A DNA stretch of 64,000 bases from Candidatus Omnitrophota bacterium (GTDB lineage Bacteria > Hinthialibacterota > Hinthialibacteria > Hinthialibacterales > Hinthialibacteraceae). How positions within the stretch are numbered: the first letter of the stretch is position 1; each line of letters begins with the position of its first letter. This document shows, piece after piece, positions 24,433 through 33,385 of the stretch. The stretch lies in assembly GCA_013177805.1 (NCBI GenBank), contig JABLXU010000047.1, positions 21,463-85,462 on the forward strand. Direction: 5' to 3'. A model generated the notes under the pieces. The model searched no databases. It worked only from the letters and a program-made list of their open reading frames with translations, and was not told where the DNA came from. The translations under genes and the position numbers were made by a program.

Positions 24433-25836
24433 TCACTCCAATTCGGCCACTTTTTGCTTCTCATACGCTTGGAGTTTCCGGTGCAGGGTGGCCCGGTTGA
24501 TCTGGAGGATTTGGGCGGCCCGGACCTTATTGTTGCGGGTAGCGTCCATTACCCGCAGGATGTACCGGCGTTCGATTTCGCTAATGGGTGGCAATTCATC
24601 CAGGGAGGCACCCACGAAAATGCTGCCCACCTCATCATGGAATTGTTTGGGCAGATGTTTGGGCTCAATTGGTCCCTTCCCGGCCACCAGCGAAGCAAAT
24701 TCCAACGCATTTTCCAGTTCGCGCACGTTGCCCGGCCAGTGATACTCCATGAGAATCTTGAGTGCCTCCTCGGTGACCTGAAGCGGTTCGCCTCCTGTTT
24801 CCCGGGCCATTCGTTTGAGGATCGTCTTGGTCAGGACCGGAATATCTTCCGTGCGCCTCCGTAAGGCGGGGATATGCAACGTGAAGCGGTTCAACCGGAA
24901 ATAGAGATCTTCCGAGAATTCCCCCTTGGCCACGGATTCATCCAACAGAACCGTGGTAGAAGCGAATATCCGGACATCCGCCTTGCACACCGTGCGGGAA
25001 TTAACCCGGGTGTATGTGCCATCCTCCAGAAAGCGTTGCAGTTTGCCTTGCACATTGGGAGAAATCACCCCGATTTCATCGAGCAACAACGTGCCGCCGT
25101 CACACAATTCGATCAGGGTTTTGCCCTCGGAGGCCTCCGGCGTTCCTGGTTCGCCACGTCCAAACAGTTCCACCGCCAAGTCTTCACTGGTGAAAGAACG
25201 GCAATTGATCGCGTAAAACGGTCCGTGCCGGCGCGGCCCGTGTTCGTGGATCGTTTGCGCCAATAACTCCTTCCCCGTCCCCATGGCTCCGAAGAAGAGA
25301 ATGGGATCCTCCCGCGTAGCCAATATCCGAGCCAGCCGCATGATATCTTTCATCTCTGGAGATTTCACTACCAGCGGGCCAAAGCGGTCCAGGGAGGAAT
25401 CCGGTTCTTCATACCGGAGCAGGCGCTGCCGGTTTAAGTCTGCGTCCAAGGCCCGTTCCAGCACCAGGATCAATTCTTCCAAATAGACAGGAGCCGTAAG
25501 CAGATAGGCTTGATAATGGCGCGCCCATTGGCAGCCTTGGGTTAGGGAATCCGGATTCGCGATTATGATCATCTCCTGCCCCAAGTTTTCCCGTTCCCTG
25601 GATAGTTCGTCCCACTTTTCCGACAAGTTGCCGCACAAATCGTAATCAACGATAATCGCTTTGGAGGGGCTGCGGGCGGCCAGTTTGATCAATTTCTCCA
25701 CACTGTCGGCGTGAGACACTTTGCAACCCAACCTGGTGAGTCCATCACTCCAGAGTTTTTCGGTTTTCCCCTTGGGAGCCAGCATGGAGATACCAACCCC
25801 CTTCAAACTGCCATGTTCGTCCATTTTCTCTTTCAT
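24433..25836 (-). CDS. Sigma-54-type AAA+ regulator lacking the GAFTGA motif
   Basis: The 467-aa protein has a receiver-like N-terminal domain (about 1-125, with IIVDYDLCG around the usual Asp), a AAA+ domain with an altered Walker A FGAMGTGKE (about residue 182) and Walker B GGTLLLDEIG, and a C-terminal Fis-type helix-turn-helix (NNKVRAAQILQINRATLHRKL). Where bacterial enhancer-binding proteins carry GAFTGA in loop L1, this one reads RGEPGTPEASEG. GAFTGA contacts sigma-54, so the protein may not activate sigma-54 promoters and could act as an ordinary regulator. The arginine-finger region and YHWPGNVREL are normal. It stands alone. Confidence 0.88.
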   Translation of the reverse strand: MKEKMDEHGSLKGVGISMLAPKGKTEKLWSDGLTRLGCKVSHADSVEKLIKLAARSPSKAIIVDYDLCGNLSEKWDELSRERENLGQEMIIIANPDSLTQGCQWARHYQAYLLTAPVYLEELILVLERALDADLNRQRLLRYEEPDSSLDRFGPLVVKSPEMKDIMRLARILATREDPILFFGAMGTGKELLAQTIHEHGPRRHGPFYAINCRSFTSEDLAVELFGRGEPGTPEASEGKTLIELCDGGTLLLDEIGVISPNVQGKLQRFLEDGTYTRVNSRTVCKADVRIFASTTVLLDESVAKGEFSEDLYFRLNRFTLHIPALRRRTEDIPVLTKTILKRMARETGGEPLQVTEEALKILMEYHWPGNVRELENALEFASLVAGKGPIEPKHLPKQFHDEVGSIFVGASLDELPPISEIERRYILRVMDATRNNKVRAAQILQINRATLHRKLQAYEKQKVAELE

Positions 25837-26664
25837 GTTCCAAACCTCATCACCATGCCCAACCCGGGCATCATCTCATTGAATGGGCATACAATCCGGC
25901 CGGTTGATTGGCGAAACCAATCCGCCGGTTTCCTTATAACCGATTTCCAAATAAATGGCCTCTTCCTCTCCCGCAGCAGGGGAAACGTACCCAGAGACAG
26001 CCGCCGGATAAGTGTGTCTCCTATATTTATATTGCGTGTCAATGAACGAAGAGCCCAATTGTACCCATTGAATTCCACAAAAGGTTCCCATTTACGAGGG
26101 AACGGAATTTCGCAACATTTACCACAATAGATTAAAACGTTACATCACAGCGGTATTATAACTCCTCTTGAAAGACCTACACAAGAATATTGTGGCAAAA
26201 GAAACAAAAAATGTACCATTTTTACGAATGAATATACCTATAATTTTTAAATAATTACTAAATTGCATCAAATAGAGTAAATGGAAGTTAGTTGAATTCA
26301 TGATGGGTAATGATTTACTCAAAACCAGAGAAAGGATGAATTACACCCTATCAAGGGTCCCTTACTCTGCCCCTTTTCCCGAGGGAGAGGGAATCGATTC
26401 GCATTCCCATTCGCCGTTCTGCCACGAATCAAGCATGAAGATCGTTCCGCATTTGAGTAAACAGGTACCGTAATGGAGCTTTTGGATTTAAACAAAGACC
26501 AACGGCCCCATGCCGGATTCGCAATCGGCCGGAACCTCTCCTCGCCGCACAGGAACGGAATGAGGGCACGTTTGGATCCTCAATCCCCCATGAATTCCAT
26601 GATACCATACATCATACTCCTTTAGAATACTACAAGATTAATTGCCGCCTGGAAGGAAAGCGCG
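25837..26664. other. Long AT-rich intergenic region between divergent genes
   Basis: About 830 nt separate the divergent regulator and glycosyltransferase genes. No convincing gene is visible. A diverged dispersed-repeat copy is at 26359-26395. The segment around 26140-26320 is strongly AT-rich. I could not identify a sigma-54 (-24/-12) promoter. Confidence 0.4.
26359..26395. repeat. Degenerate copy of the dispersed palindromic repeat
   Basis: CCCTTACTCTGCCCCTTTTC followed by CCGAGGGAGAGGGAATCG matches the CCCTCACCC..GGCCCTCTCCC..GGGAGAGGG unit with several substitutions. The right half is best preserved. Confidence 0.5.
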
Positions 26665-27603
26665 TTGATCGAACTCAGCCTTGTAATCCCTACTCGGAAT
26701 GCGGGACCGGAATGGGAGCGTTTGCTGGCCGTACTCCGGTCGCAAAAAGATCATGCGGATGCCGAACTGATCATCGTTGATTCCGGTTCGACCGATGGCA
26801 CGCCGGAGACGGCTCTAGCGTACGGGGCCAAGGTGATCCAGATCGATCCTGCTACCTTTAATCACGGCACAACACGGAATCTAGGCATCCGCCATGCGCA
26901 AGGACGGTTGATCGGCCTGCTCACCCAAGATGCTTTCCCCGCCGGAGAAGCGTATTTGGCCACGCTGGTTCGATCTCTCGAAACTGAACAAGCAGCGGGG
27001 GTCTATGCCCGGCAGATTCCGCGGCCGGAGGCTTCACCCCTGGTCCGGCGGGATGTCGAAGCCTGGGTCAGCGGATCGGCCCGCCGGAGGGTATCGTGTA
27101 TCGCCACGAATCCAGGTTACCACGCCTGGGATCCAATGCAGCGGTATCTTTATTGTGTATTTGATAACGTCGCCAGTCTGATCCGGCGCGAGGTATGGGA
27201 AAAACTGCCTTTTCCGCGCGTGCCTTTTGGCGAGGATGTCGAATGGGCGTACCGGGTGTTGTGCAATGGTTATACCATTGTGTATGAACCGGACGCGGCG
27301 GTGATCCATTCCCATGAACGGCCGGCGGAATACGTGTATAAGCGGACATTTGTGGATCACTACCGCTTGTATCATCTCTTCGGCCTGCGGACCATTCCCA
27401 CACGCCGAAAAGTCTGGCGTTCTATTGGTTGGACGGTGATCCGGGATTGGCGCTACCTGGCCCGGTGTCCGGAATTATCCCTCCGCTGGATCCGGTGGAT
27501 GGCCAATGTTCCCCGTTATGCCTGGGCGTCAGCGTGGGGACAGTACTACGGCGCGCGGGCCGCGGCCCAGGGGATGCCGCTCGAGCGGATGGGGGGGGTG
27601 TAG
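26665..27603 (+). CDS. Family-2 glycosyltransferase (rhamnosyltransferase-like)
   Basis: The 312-aa protein has a GT-A fold N-terminus: LSLVIPTRNAG, the nucleotide-binding LIIVDSGSTDGT and the region around LLTQDAFP, then FGEDVEWAYRVLCNG, matching rhamnosyltransferase-type enzymes of polysaccharide synthesis. The start is a TTG at 26665 with GGAAGGAAAG just upstream. No membrane helices are apparent, so it is likely peripheral at the inner face of the cytoplasmic membrane. It ends in TAG, one of few such stops here. Confidence 0.85.
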   Translation: MIELSLVIPTRNAGPEWERLLAVLRSQKDHADAELIIVDSGSTDGTPETALAYGAKVIQIDPATFNHGTTRNLGIRHAQGRLIGLLTQDAFPAGEAYLATLVRSLETEQAAGVYARQIPRPEASPLVRRDVEAWVSGSARRRVSCIATNPGYHAWDPMQRYLYCVFDNVASLIRREVWEKLPFPRVPFGEDVEWAYRVLCNGYTIVYEPDAAVIHSHERPAEYVYKRTFVDHYRLYHLFGLRTIPTRRKVWRSIGWTVIRDWRYLARCPELSLRWIRWMANVPRYAWASAWGQYYGARAAAQGMPLERMGGV

Positions 27604-27630
27604 AATCTAAAACGAAGCTACATTCCATTT

Positions 27631-27660
27631 CCATTCCCTCAAGGAGAGGGACAGGGAAAG
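27631..27660. repeat. Partial copy of the dispersed palindromic repeat
   Basis: CCATTCCCTCAAGGAGAGGG and the following ACAGGGAAAG keep the CCCTC..GGAGAGGG core but lack the outer arm. It lies just after the family-2 glycosyltransferase. Confidence 0.4.
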
Positions 27661-27772
27661 GGCCGATCGGATGGGTCTCACGAAAGACACTTCATGCGCG
27701 AGGATTTTGGTTTGATTTGTTCCGGCCAACGATTTCCAAAATTTATTAGATAAAAAGACAATCGTGCACATT

Positions 27773-28588
27773 ATGCATGACAAAATCCGGTTGGATCAAT
27801 TCTTGGTACAACAAAATCTCGCCCGCAACCGTGAGGAGGCGCAACGGTTGATTCGTGCGGGGAAAGTGCGGATCGAGGAAACGGTATATGACAAGCCGGG
27901 AATTAAGGTTTCATCTGACGCGCCGGTGCGGATTATCCAGAAAGGGAGTTCATACGCCAGCCGCGGGGGTCTCAAGTTGGAAGCCGCCTTGCGGCGTTTC
28001 GGCATAGATGTCACCGGTCTGACCGCCGCCGACCTGGGAGCATCAACCGGGGGATTCACGGATTGCCTGTTGCGTCACGGAGCCGCGAAGGTATTCGCGG
28101 TGGATGTAGGCCGGGGCCAACTGGCCTACCCGTTGCAAACCGACCCCCGGGTAGTAGTAATGGACCGCACCAACTGCCGTTACTTGGACACCCCCGCTTT
28201 GGACGGGCCGGTGGATCTGGTGGTGGTGGATCTCTCCTTCATCGGCATCCAAACCGTGTTCCCCGCCATTGCCCGGATTCTCAAACCCGCCGGTCAGGCC
28301 ATTGTGCTGATCAAACCTCAGTTTGAAATCGGAAAAGAGAAAGTAGGGAAAAAGGGGATTGTCAAAAATCCAATGGATCATCTCGATGTGCTACTGGCGT
28401 GCCGGCGGTTTTTCATAGAGGCGGGCTGGGCGGTGCGCAGTGTCATGCCCTCCCCGATTGCGGGGAAGTCGGGTAATATCGAATTTTTGATGTGGATTCA
28501 GCCGGGCGGGGCCGAATTGTCGATACCACCCGAACGGATCCAGGCAGTCGTGGACGAAGCCCACCCAAAGGAACCGGATACACCATGA
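27773..28588 (+). CDS. tlyA: TlyA-family rRNA methyltransferase
   Basis: The 271-aa protein has an N-terminal S4 RNA-binding domain (RLDQFLVQQNLARNREEAQR) and an FtsJ-like methyltransferase domain with the SAM motif LGASTGGFTDCLL near residue 86 and LVVVDLSFIG. TlyA relatives methylate ribose 2'-OH in 16S and/or 23S rRNA; many are misnamed hemolysins. The ATG at 27773 is preferred over an in-frame GTG at 27764. Its stop overlaps the nadK start (ATGA), a pairing commonly seen. Confidence 0.88.
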   Translation: MHDKIRLDQFLVQQNLARNREEAQRLIRAGKVRIEETVYDKPGIKVSSDAPVRIIQKGSSYASRGGLKLEAALRRFGIDVTGLTAADLGASTGGFTDCLLRHGAAKVFAVDVGRGQLAYPLQTDPRVVVMDRTNCRYLDTPALDGPVDLVVVDLSFIGIQTVFPAIARILKPAGQAIVLIKPQFEIGKEKVGKKGIVKNPMDHLDVLLACRRFFIEAGWAVRSVMPSPIAGKSGNIEFLMWIQPGGAELSIPPERIQAVVDEAHPKEPDTP

Positions 28589-29469
28589 AGGACGGCATTC
28601 CCTGCTCATCCCTCCGAATCTTAATTGTTTATAATCCTCAAAAACCTAACGCCATTCCGGCCGCGGAAGAAGCCCGGAAAATCCTGAACCGGGCGGGTAT
28701 CCAAACGGGATTGCAGGCGTATCAAGCGCAACCGGCATCCGAGGAATCCTTGGCCCGCCGGGCATGTGATTTCAACATCATTCTGGTTTTAGGGGGCGAC
28801 GGCACCATTCTAGGTGTGGCACGGCAAACGGCAGAACATCCCCGCCCGATTATGGGGGTCAATCTGGGAGGCTTCGGATTCCTCACTGCCGCCGCCAGTC
28901 ATGAGTTGGAACCGGCATTGCACTGTCTCATCTCGGGAAACTATCGCACCCAAAACCGGTTTTTTCTGGAAGCGCGGGTGGAACGGCCTTCGAATGTGGA
29001 GAATCCCCGCGTGTTTCATTCGCTGGCGTTGAACGAAGCGCTCATCACCCTCAGCCAGCCAGGCCGGTTGTTGAAACTCTGGTTAGGGGAAAACGAGGAA
29101 TCAGCGCTGGCCTACCGGGCGGACGGTATCATAATCGCCACGCCCAACGGATCCACGGGTCATTCATTGTCCGCCGGCGGGCCGATCCTTGAACCGCACC
29201 TGCCGGCGCTGGTGATCACCCCCGTCTCCCCGCATTCTCTCTTCAACCGGCCGCTGGTAATCGGCGGGGAGAAAGAAATCAGAATCTGGTTCGCGGAACA
29301 CCCGGCAGATCTTGTCTTGATTTTGGACGGACAAATCCGCTCCACGTTGCGTTCGAGTGACCAGGTCATCGTGCAGCGTTCGAAGCAAACCGTGCCCACC
29401 ATTTCGATGCCAGAACGGGCTTTTTCTCAAGTGCTGCGGTATAAATTCAACTTGGGAGAATCGGTGTAA
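28585..29469 (+). CDS. nadK: NAD kinase
   Basis: The 294-aa protein phosphorylates NAD to NADP. The catalytic GGDGTILG motif is at about residue 71, followed by the conserved GVNLGGFGFLT, and ATPNGSTGHSLSAGGP with PHSLFNRPLVI in the C-terminal domain. The ATG overlaps the tlyA stop by 4 nt, so the two are translationally coupled. NADP supply would serve the group 3b hydrogenase and isocitrate dehydrogenases in the window. Confidence 0.92.
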   Translation: MKDGIPCSSLRILIVYNPQKPNAIPAAEEARKILNRAGIQTGLQAYQAQPASEESLARRACDFNIILVLGGDGTILGVARQTAEHPRPIMGVNLGGFGFLTAAASHELEPALHCLISGNYRTQNRFFLEARVERPSNVENPRVFHSLALNEALITLSQPGRLLKLWLGENEESALAYRADGIIIATPNGSTGHSLSAGGPILEPHLPALVITPVSPHSLFNRPLVIGGEKEIRIWFAEHPADLVLILDGQIRSTLRSSDQVIVQRSKQTVPTISMPERAFSQVLRYKFNLGESV

Positions 29470-29486
29470 TTCCGGCAGGAAACGCG

Positions 29487-29825
29487 TCAAACCGCATTTT
29501 CCCCCTCCTCGCCGGTGCGGATGCGGAAGATGTCTTCCAGCGCGGAGACGAAAATCTTGCCATCGCCGATGTTTCCTGTCCGGGCGGTTTTCATGAGGGT
29601 GTCCACCACCGGCCGGACCATTTCATCCTTGACCACAATTTCGATTTTGATCTTGGGGAGCAAATCGACAACGTATTCGCTGCCCCGGAACAGTTCCTTG
29701 TGCCCTTTTTGCCGGCCGAATCCGCGCACTTCCGAAATCGTCATCCCCACGATGCCGATTTCGTTAAGCGCGTCCTTGACTTCATCCAACTTGAAGGGCT
29801 TGATGATGGCTTCAATCTTTTTCAT
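29487..29825 (-). CDS. glnB: Nitrogen regulatory protein P-II
   Basis: The 112-aa PII trimer subunit senses ATP/ADP and 2-oxoglutarate. It has the full T-loop with Tyr51 in RGSEYVVD, the uridylylation site in many bacteria, the B-loop TGNIGDGKIFV and a C-terminal RIRTGE. It has no neighbouring amtB or glnA. It is the last gene of a minus-strand series ending MBL-glnB, 30 nt after the MBL gene. Placement next to mdh and icd, which feed 2-oxoglutarate metabolism, is suggestive but not proof of function. Confidence 0.93.
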   Translation of the reverse strand: MKKIEAIIKPFKLDEVKDALNEIGIVGMTISEVRGFGRQKGHKELFRGSEYVVDLLPKIKIEIVVKDEMVRPVVDTLMKTARTGNIGDGKIFVSALEDIFRIRTGEEGENAV

Positions 29826-29855
29826 GCGTATGGATTCCTAACTCTCGCCCGGTGT

Positions 29856-30506
29856 TCAGTTTCCCGGCGGGATATAGAGGACCGTGCATTTTTCGGGAAG
29901 ATCTTCCTTATGCAAAATCACTTCACTGGTGGGGGAGCGCTTGATATCGGATTTGCCTTCGAGAAAGGCAGTCACCGGTTCGATAGGGAATCCGCACTTG
30001 TCGGTCTTAAAGTGCATGGGGATCACCACCTTGGGCCGCAATTGGCCGGCTACATGCGTGGCGTCGGCAGGCCCGAGGGTGAAACGTCCGCCGACAGGAA
30101 GCAGGAGGACGTCGAGCGCGCCGATTTCTGCAACCTGCGATTCGGAGAGCACGTGGCCCAGATCGCCGGCGTGGCATACGCGGATGTCATCCATGATAAA
30201 GCAGGTGATCCGGTTCTTTCCCCGTTCTTTCCCCTCCACGGCGTCGTGATAGGTGTGGATGACATCGAAGTCGATCCCCCGCACCCGGGCTTCCGAACGC
30301 ACCACCAGAGGCTGGTTGGGGAGGCTCTGCAGGTCCGCGTGATCTTCATGATCATGGCTGAGAACCACGATGTCAGCCGAATCCGCAATCGGCGCGTAAG
30401 TCAAGGCTCCGCCGTACGCTCCCGGTTTGTAGGGATCGGTCAGAACGGTGGTGCCGTCTTCCGCCTTGAATAAAAACGTAGAATGCCCGAGATATTTGAT
30501 GATCAT
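29856..30506 (-). CDS. Metallo-beta-lactamase-fold hydrolase (UlaG-like)
   Basis: The 216-aa cytosolic protein carries the HxHxDH zinc motif as LSHDHEDHAD (about residue 52), preceded by KYLGHSTFLF and followed by VCHAGDLGH and PMHFKTD, which supply further metal ligands. It belongs to the broad UlaG-like/L-ascorbate-6-phosphate lactonase group of uncertain substrate. It precedes glnB by 30 nt in the same direction and is probably co-transcribed. Confidence 0.85.
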   Translation of the reverse strand: MIIKYLGHSTFLFKAEDGTTVLTDPYKPGAYGGALTYAPIADSADIVVLSHDHEDHADLQSLPNQPLVVRSEARVRGIDFDVIHTYHDAVEGKERGKNRITCFIMDDIRVCHAGDLGHVLSESQVAEIGALDVLLLPVGGRFTLGPADATHVAGQLRPKVVIPMHFKTDKCGFPIEPVTAFLEGKSDIKRSPTSEVILHKEDLPEKCTVLYIPPGN

Positions 30507-30615
30507 GCTGCTTCCAACCTATGGGATATGATGATCATTTTCCTCCAATTATTGCAGTAGACCAAGGTTCAGGTTAGCCGGAGCGCGCCGAGACAAGCCC
30601 ATGTTTTCCCCATTT

Positions 30616-31548
30616 TTATATCAACCCTTCCAGTTCCTGAATCGCCTTGCGGTAGGATTCCGCGGAGTTGAGCAATTCCTGGTGTTCCTTGGGGTCCAGT
30701 TTTAGTTCGATGATCTCGGTGACACCTTGGCGGCCCAGTTTAACCGGGACACCGACGTACAAATCGGTGATACCGTACTGGCCTGTCAAATACGCGGAAC
30801 ACGGGAGCACTTGGTTGCTGTCGCGCAGAATGGATTCGACCATTTTCACCGTGGCGGCGGCCGGCGCGTAGTAGGCGCTGCCTGTTCCCAGGAGTTTCAC
30901 GATTTCCCCGCCGCCCACCCGCGTCCGGTCGCTGATGGCCTTGATCCGGTTGGGGGGAATCAGCTCGGTGATGGGGATGCCCGAAACGGTGCTGAAGCGG
31001 GGCAAGGGAACCATCGAGTCGCCATGGCCGCCCAGCACCATGGCGCGGATTTCCTTCACTGAGACGCCCAGCTCCATGGCGATGAACGTAGCGTACCGGG
31101 CGGAATCCAGCACACCGGCCTGTCCCACCACGCGGTGGCTGGGAAATCCGGATTTCTTGTACGCCAGGTACACCATTACGTCGATGGGATTGGTCACCAC
31201 GACGAAAATGCAGTTGGGGGAATACTGGACACACTGATCCACGATCCCGTTGACGATTTCCGCGTTCTTCTTCAGCAAGTCCAACCGGTCCATGCCCGGC
31301 TTCCGCGCCAGACCGGCTGTAATGACCACGATATCCGAATCGGCGGTATCTTCGTAGCGATTGGTGCCGGAGATTTGACCATCATACCCCAACACCGCGC
31401 CCGCCTGCAGCAGGTCCAATCCCTTGCCCTGGGGAACGCCTTCCACGATATCCACCAGCACGACATCCCCGAGTGCCTGCTGGGCCAAATACAGCGCGCA
31501 CGTGGCTCCCACATTGCCCGCGCCCACGACCGAGATCTTGTTTCGCAT
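30616..31548 (-). CDS. mdh: Malate dehydrogenase (LDH-like type)
   Basis: The 310-aa enzyme interconverts malate and oxaloacetate with NAD. The nucleotide motif GAGNVGATCALYLAQ is at the N-terminus, the substrate loop TAGLARKPGMDR has the Arg that marks MDH rather than LDH, and the catalytic His lies in GGHGDSMVP. The ATG at 31548 follows AGGAGACC; a longer in-frame start at 31632 is not supported. It is about 100 nt downstream of icd in the same direction, so this is a TCA-cycle pair. Confidence 0.93.
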   Translation of the reverse strand: MRNKISVVGAGNVGATCALYLAQQALGDVVLVDIVEGVPQGKGLDLLQAGAVLGYDGQISGTNRYEDTADSDIVVITAGLARKPGMDRLDLLKKNAEIVNGIVDQCVQYSPNCIFVVVTNPIDVMVYLAYKKSGFPSHRVVGQAGVLDSARYATFIAMELGVSVKEIRAMVLGGHGDSMVPLPRFSTVSGIPITELIPPNRIKAISDRTRVGGGEIVKLLGTGSAYYAPAAATVKMVESILRDSNQVLPCSAYLTGQYGITDLYVGVPVKLGRQGVTEIIELKLDPKEHQELLNSAESYRKAIQELEGLI

Positions 31549-31650
31549 AATTGGTCTCCTAGATTCACCCGTCTTCGGGCAAGATTTGCTTCCATCGGGA
31601 ATGGATTTTCCACCGGCCGGGGTTGATCTCACCAGGCCGCCGCGCTCCGC

Positions 31651-32889
31651 TCACATGTTGGAAACTACTGCCTCGCCGAATTCGGAGCATTTCAACAAGA
31701 CCGCGCCCGGCATCTGCCGTTCCAGGTCGTAGGTCACTTTCTTCTGCTTGATCGCTTCTTCCATGCCGCGGATGACCAGCCGGGCGGCCTCATCCCAGCC
31801 CAAATGTTCAAGCAGCATCACTCCGGAGAGGATGAGCGAACCGGGATTGACCTTGTCCTGCCCGGCGTACTTGGGAGCGGTCCCGTGGGTGGCTTCGAAC
31901 ACGGCCACCGTGTCGCCGATGTTCGCGCCGGGAGCCATGCCCAAGCCGCCGACCTGCGCCGCGCACGCGTCGGAAAGGTAATCGCCGTTGAGGTTGGGCA
32001 TGGCGCACACGTCATATTCCTCGGGCCGCAACAACACCTGCTGAAACATGGAATCGGCGATGCGGTCCTTGATGACGATCTTGCCCTCCGGGACCTGTCC
32101 GTTATGTTTCGAATACAATTCCTCTTCGGTGACGGTCACATCGCCGAATTCCTCGCGTGCCAGTTGATAGCCCCAGTCCCGGAACGCGCCTTCGGTGTAT
32201 TTCATGATGTTGCCTTTGTGCACCAGCGTCACTGACGGCCGCCGGCGCTGGATAGCGTACCGGATGGCGGACCGAACCAGACGCCTACTGCCGAATACAC
32301 TCATAGGCTTGATGCCGATTCCCGAATCCTCGCGCACCGTCTTGCCCATTTCGTTTTTGAGGAACTGGATGAGCTTTCGGGCTTCCTCCGTTCCCTCTTG
32401 CCATTCGATCCCCGCGTACACGTCTTCGGTGTTTTCCCGGAAAATGACCACATCGAGTTTTTCGGGATGCTTGACCGGGCTGGGGACGCCTTCGAAATAC
32501 CGCACCGGCCGCACACAAGCGTACAGATCAAGCACCTGGCGGATGGTAACGTTCAACGAACGAAAACCGCCTCCCACGGGCGTGGTCAAGGGGCCTTTGA
32601 TCGCCACGTGGAATTCGGAAAAGGCCTCCAGGGTTTCCCGGGGCAGGTATTCCCCATAGCGTGCTTGCGCTTTCTCCCCCGCCAGGACTTCCATCCAGGC
32701 GATGCGTTTGGATCCCGCGTAAGCCTTGTCCACCGCGGCATCCAGCACCCGTTTCATGGCGGGTGTGATATCCACTCCGATGCCGTCCCCTTCCACATAC
32801 GGAATGATAGGATGGTCCGGCACCACCAAGCGGCCATTCACCCACTCGATCTTTTCCCCATCCGGGGGGATGATGATGTTCTGAGTCAT
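31651..32889 (-). CDS. icd: NADP-type isocitrate dehydrogenase (E. coli-like)
   Basis: The 412-aa enzyme converts isocitrate to 2-oxoglutarate. GGGFRSLNVTIRQVLDLY carries the substrate Ser that AceK phosphorylates in enteric bacteria, RPVRYFEGVPSPVKHPEK follows, and the cofactor loop region ATHGTAPKYAGQDKVNPGS is typical of the NADP-dependent type I enzyme. The ATG at 32889 with GGGGAC upstream fits the family. A longer frame to 33072 is unlikely. A second, different isocitrate dehydrogenase lies at 59631. It sits about 200 nt after atpC and is followed by mdh. Confidence 0.93.
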   Translation of the reverse strand: MTQNIIIPPDGEKIEWVNGRLVVPDHPIIPYVEGDGIGVDITPAMKRVLDAAVDKAYAGSKRIAWMEVLAGEKAQARYGEYLPRETLEAFSEFHVAIKGPLTTPVGGGFRSLNVTIRQVLDLYACVRPVRYFEGVPSPVKHPEKLDVVIFRENTEDVYAGIEWQEGTEEARKLIQFLKNEMGKTVREDSGIGIKPMSVFGSRRLVRSAIRYAIQRRRPSVTLVHKGNIMKYTEGAFRDWGYQLAREEFGDVTVTEEELYSKHNGQVPEGKIVIKDRIADSMFQQVLLRPEEYDVCAMPNLNGDYLSDACAAQVGGLGMAPGANIGDTVAVFEATHGTAPKYAGQDKVNPGSLILSGVMLLEHLGWDEAARLVIRGMEEAIKQKKVTYDLERQMPGAVLLKCSEFGEAVVSNM

Positions 32890-33086
32890 GGCAATGTCCC
32901 CACTGATCGTATAAGCGGTTAGCCCGTTTTTCTCCATCGAAGGACCGGCCCCTCCCGCGTCTCCCGCGGCGCGGATCCTGGATTTCATCCTCCCGGCCGA
33001 CCCATCCCCGAAAAGATAAAAAAACCACCCTCCCTTTTTTTCGGGGGAGCCATGGATCCACATACCCAACACACTGGAATCCAGGA

Positions 33087-33359
33087 TCAGGAGGTTGGGA
33101 TCCGTTCGATGTTCCGGGTCAGCACCACGGCATGGTTGCGGGAAACTTCCAGAATACCTCCCTGGACCCGGAACAAGTGAGAGCGGCCTTGAGCGTCCCG
33201 AATGGCTATCTTGCCTTCGGTCAAGGTGGTGAGCAAGGGAGCATGGCGGGCCAGGATGCCGAGGGATCCCAGGGCGCCCGGGGCAATCAACGATTCGATT
33301 TCGCCATCAAATACCGTCTCTTCGTGAGTGATGATCCGTAACGGAAAGGTCGCAGCCAT
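33087..33359 (-). CDS. atpC: F-type ATP synthase epsilon subunit, short form
   Basis: The 90-aa protein has the N-terminal beta-sandwich of epsilon (LRIITHEETVFDGEIESL, APGALGSLGILARHAPLL, GGILEVSRNHAVVL). It lacks the C-terminal helical hairpin of typical 130-140-aa epsilon, which inhibits ATP hydrolysis. The enzyme may thus have no epsilon-type inhibition. It is the last gene of the atp operon, 27 nt after atpD. Confidence 0.88.
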   Translation of the reverse strand: MAATFPLRIITHEETVFDGEIESLIAPGALGSLGILARHAPLLTTLTEGKIAIRDAQGRSHLFRVQGGILEVSRNHAVVLTRNIERIPTS

Positions 33360-33385
33360 GGATTACCCCGTTTCTTTCCTTCCGG

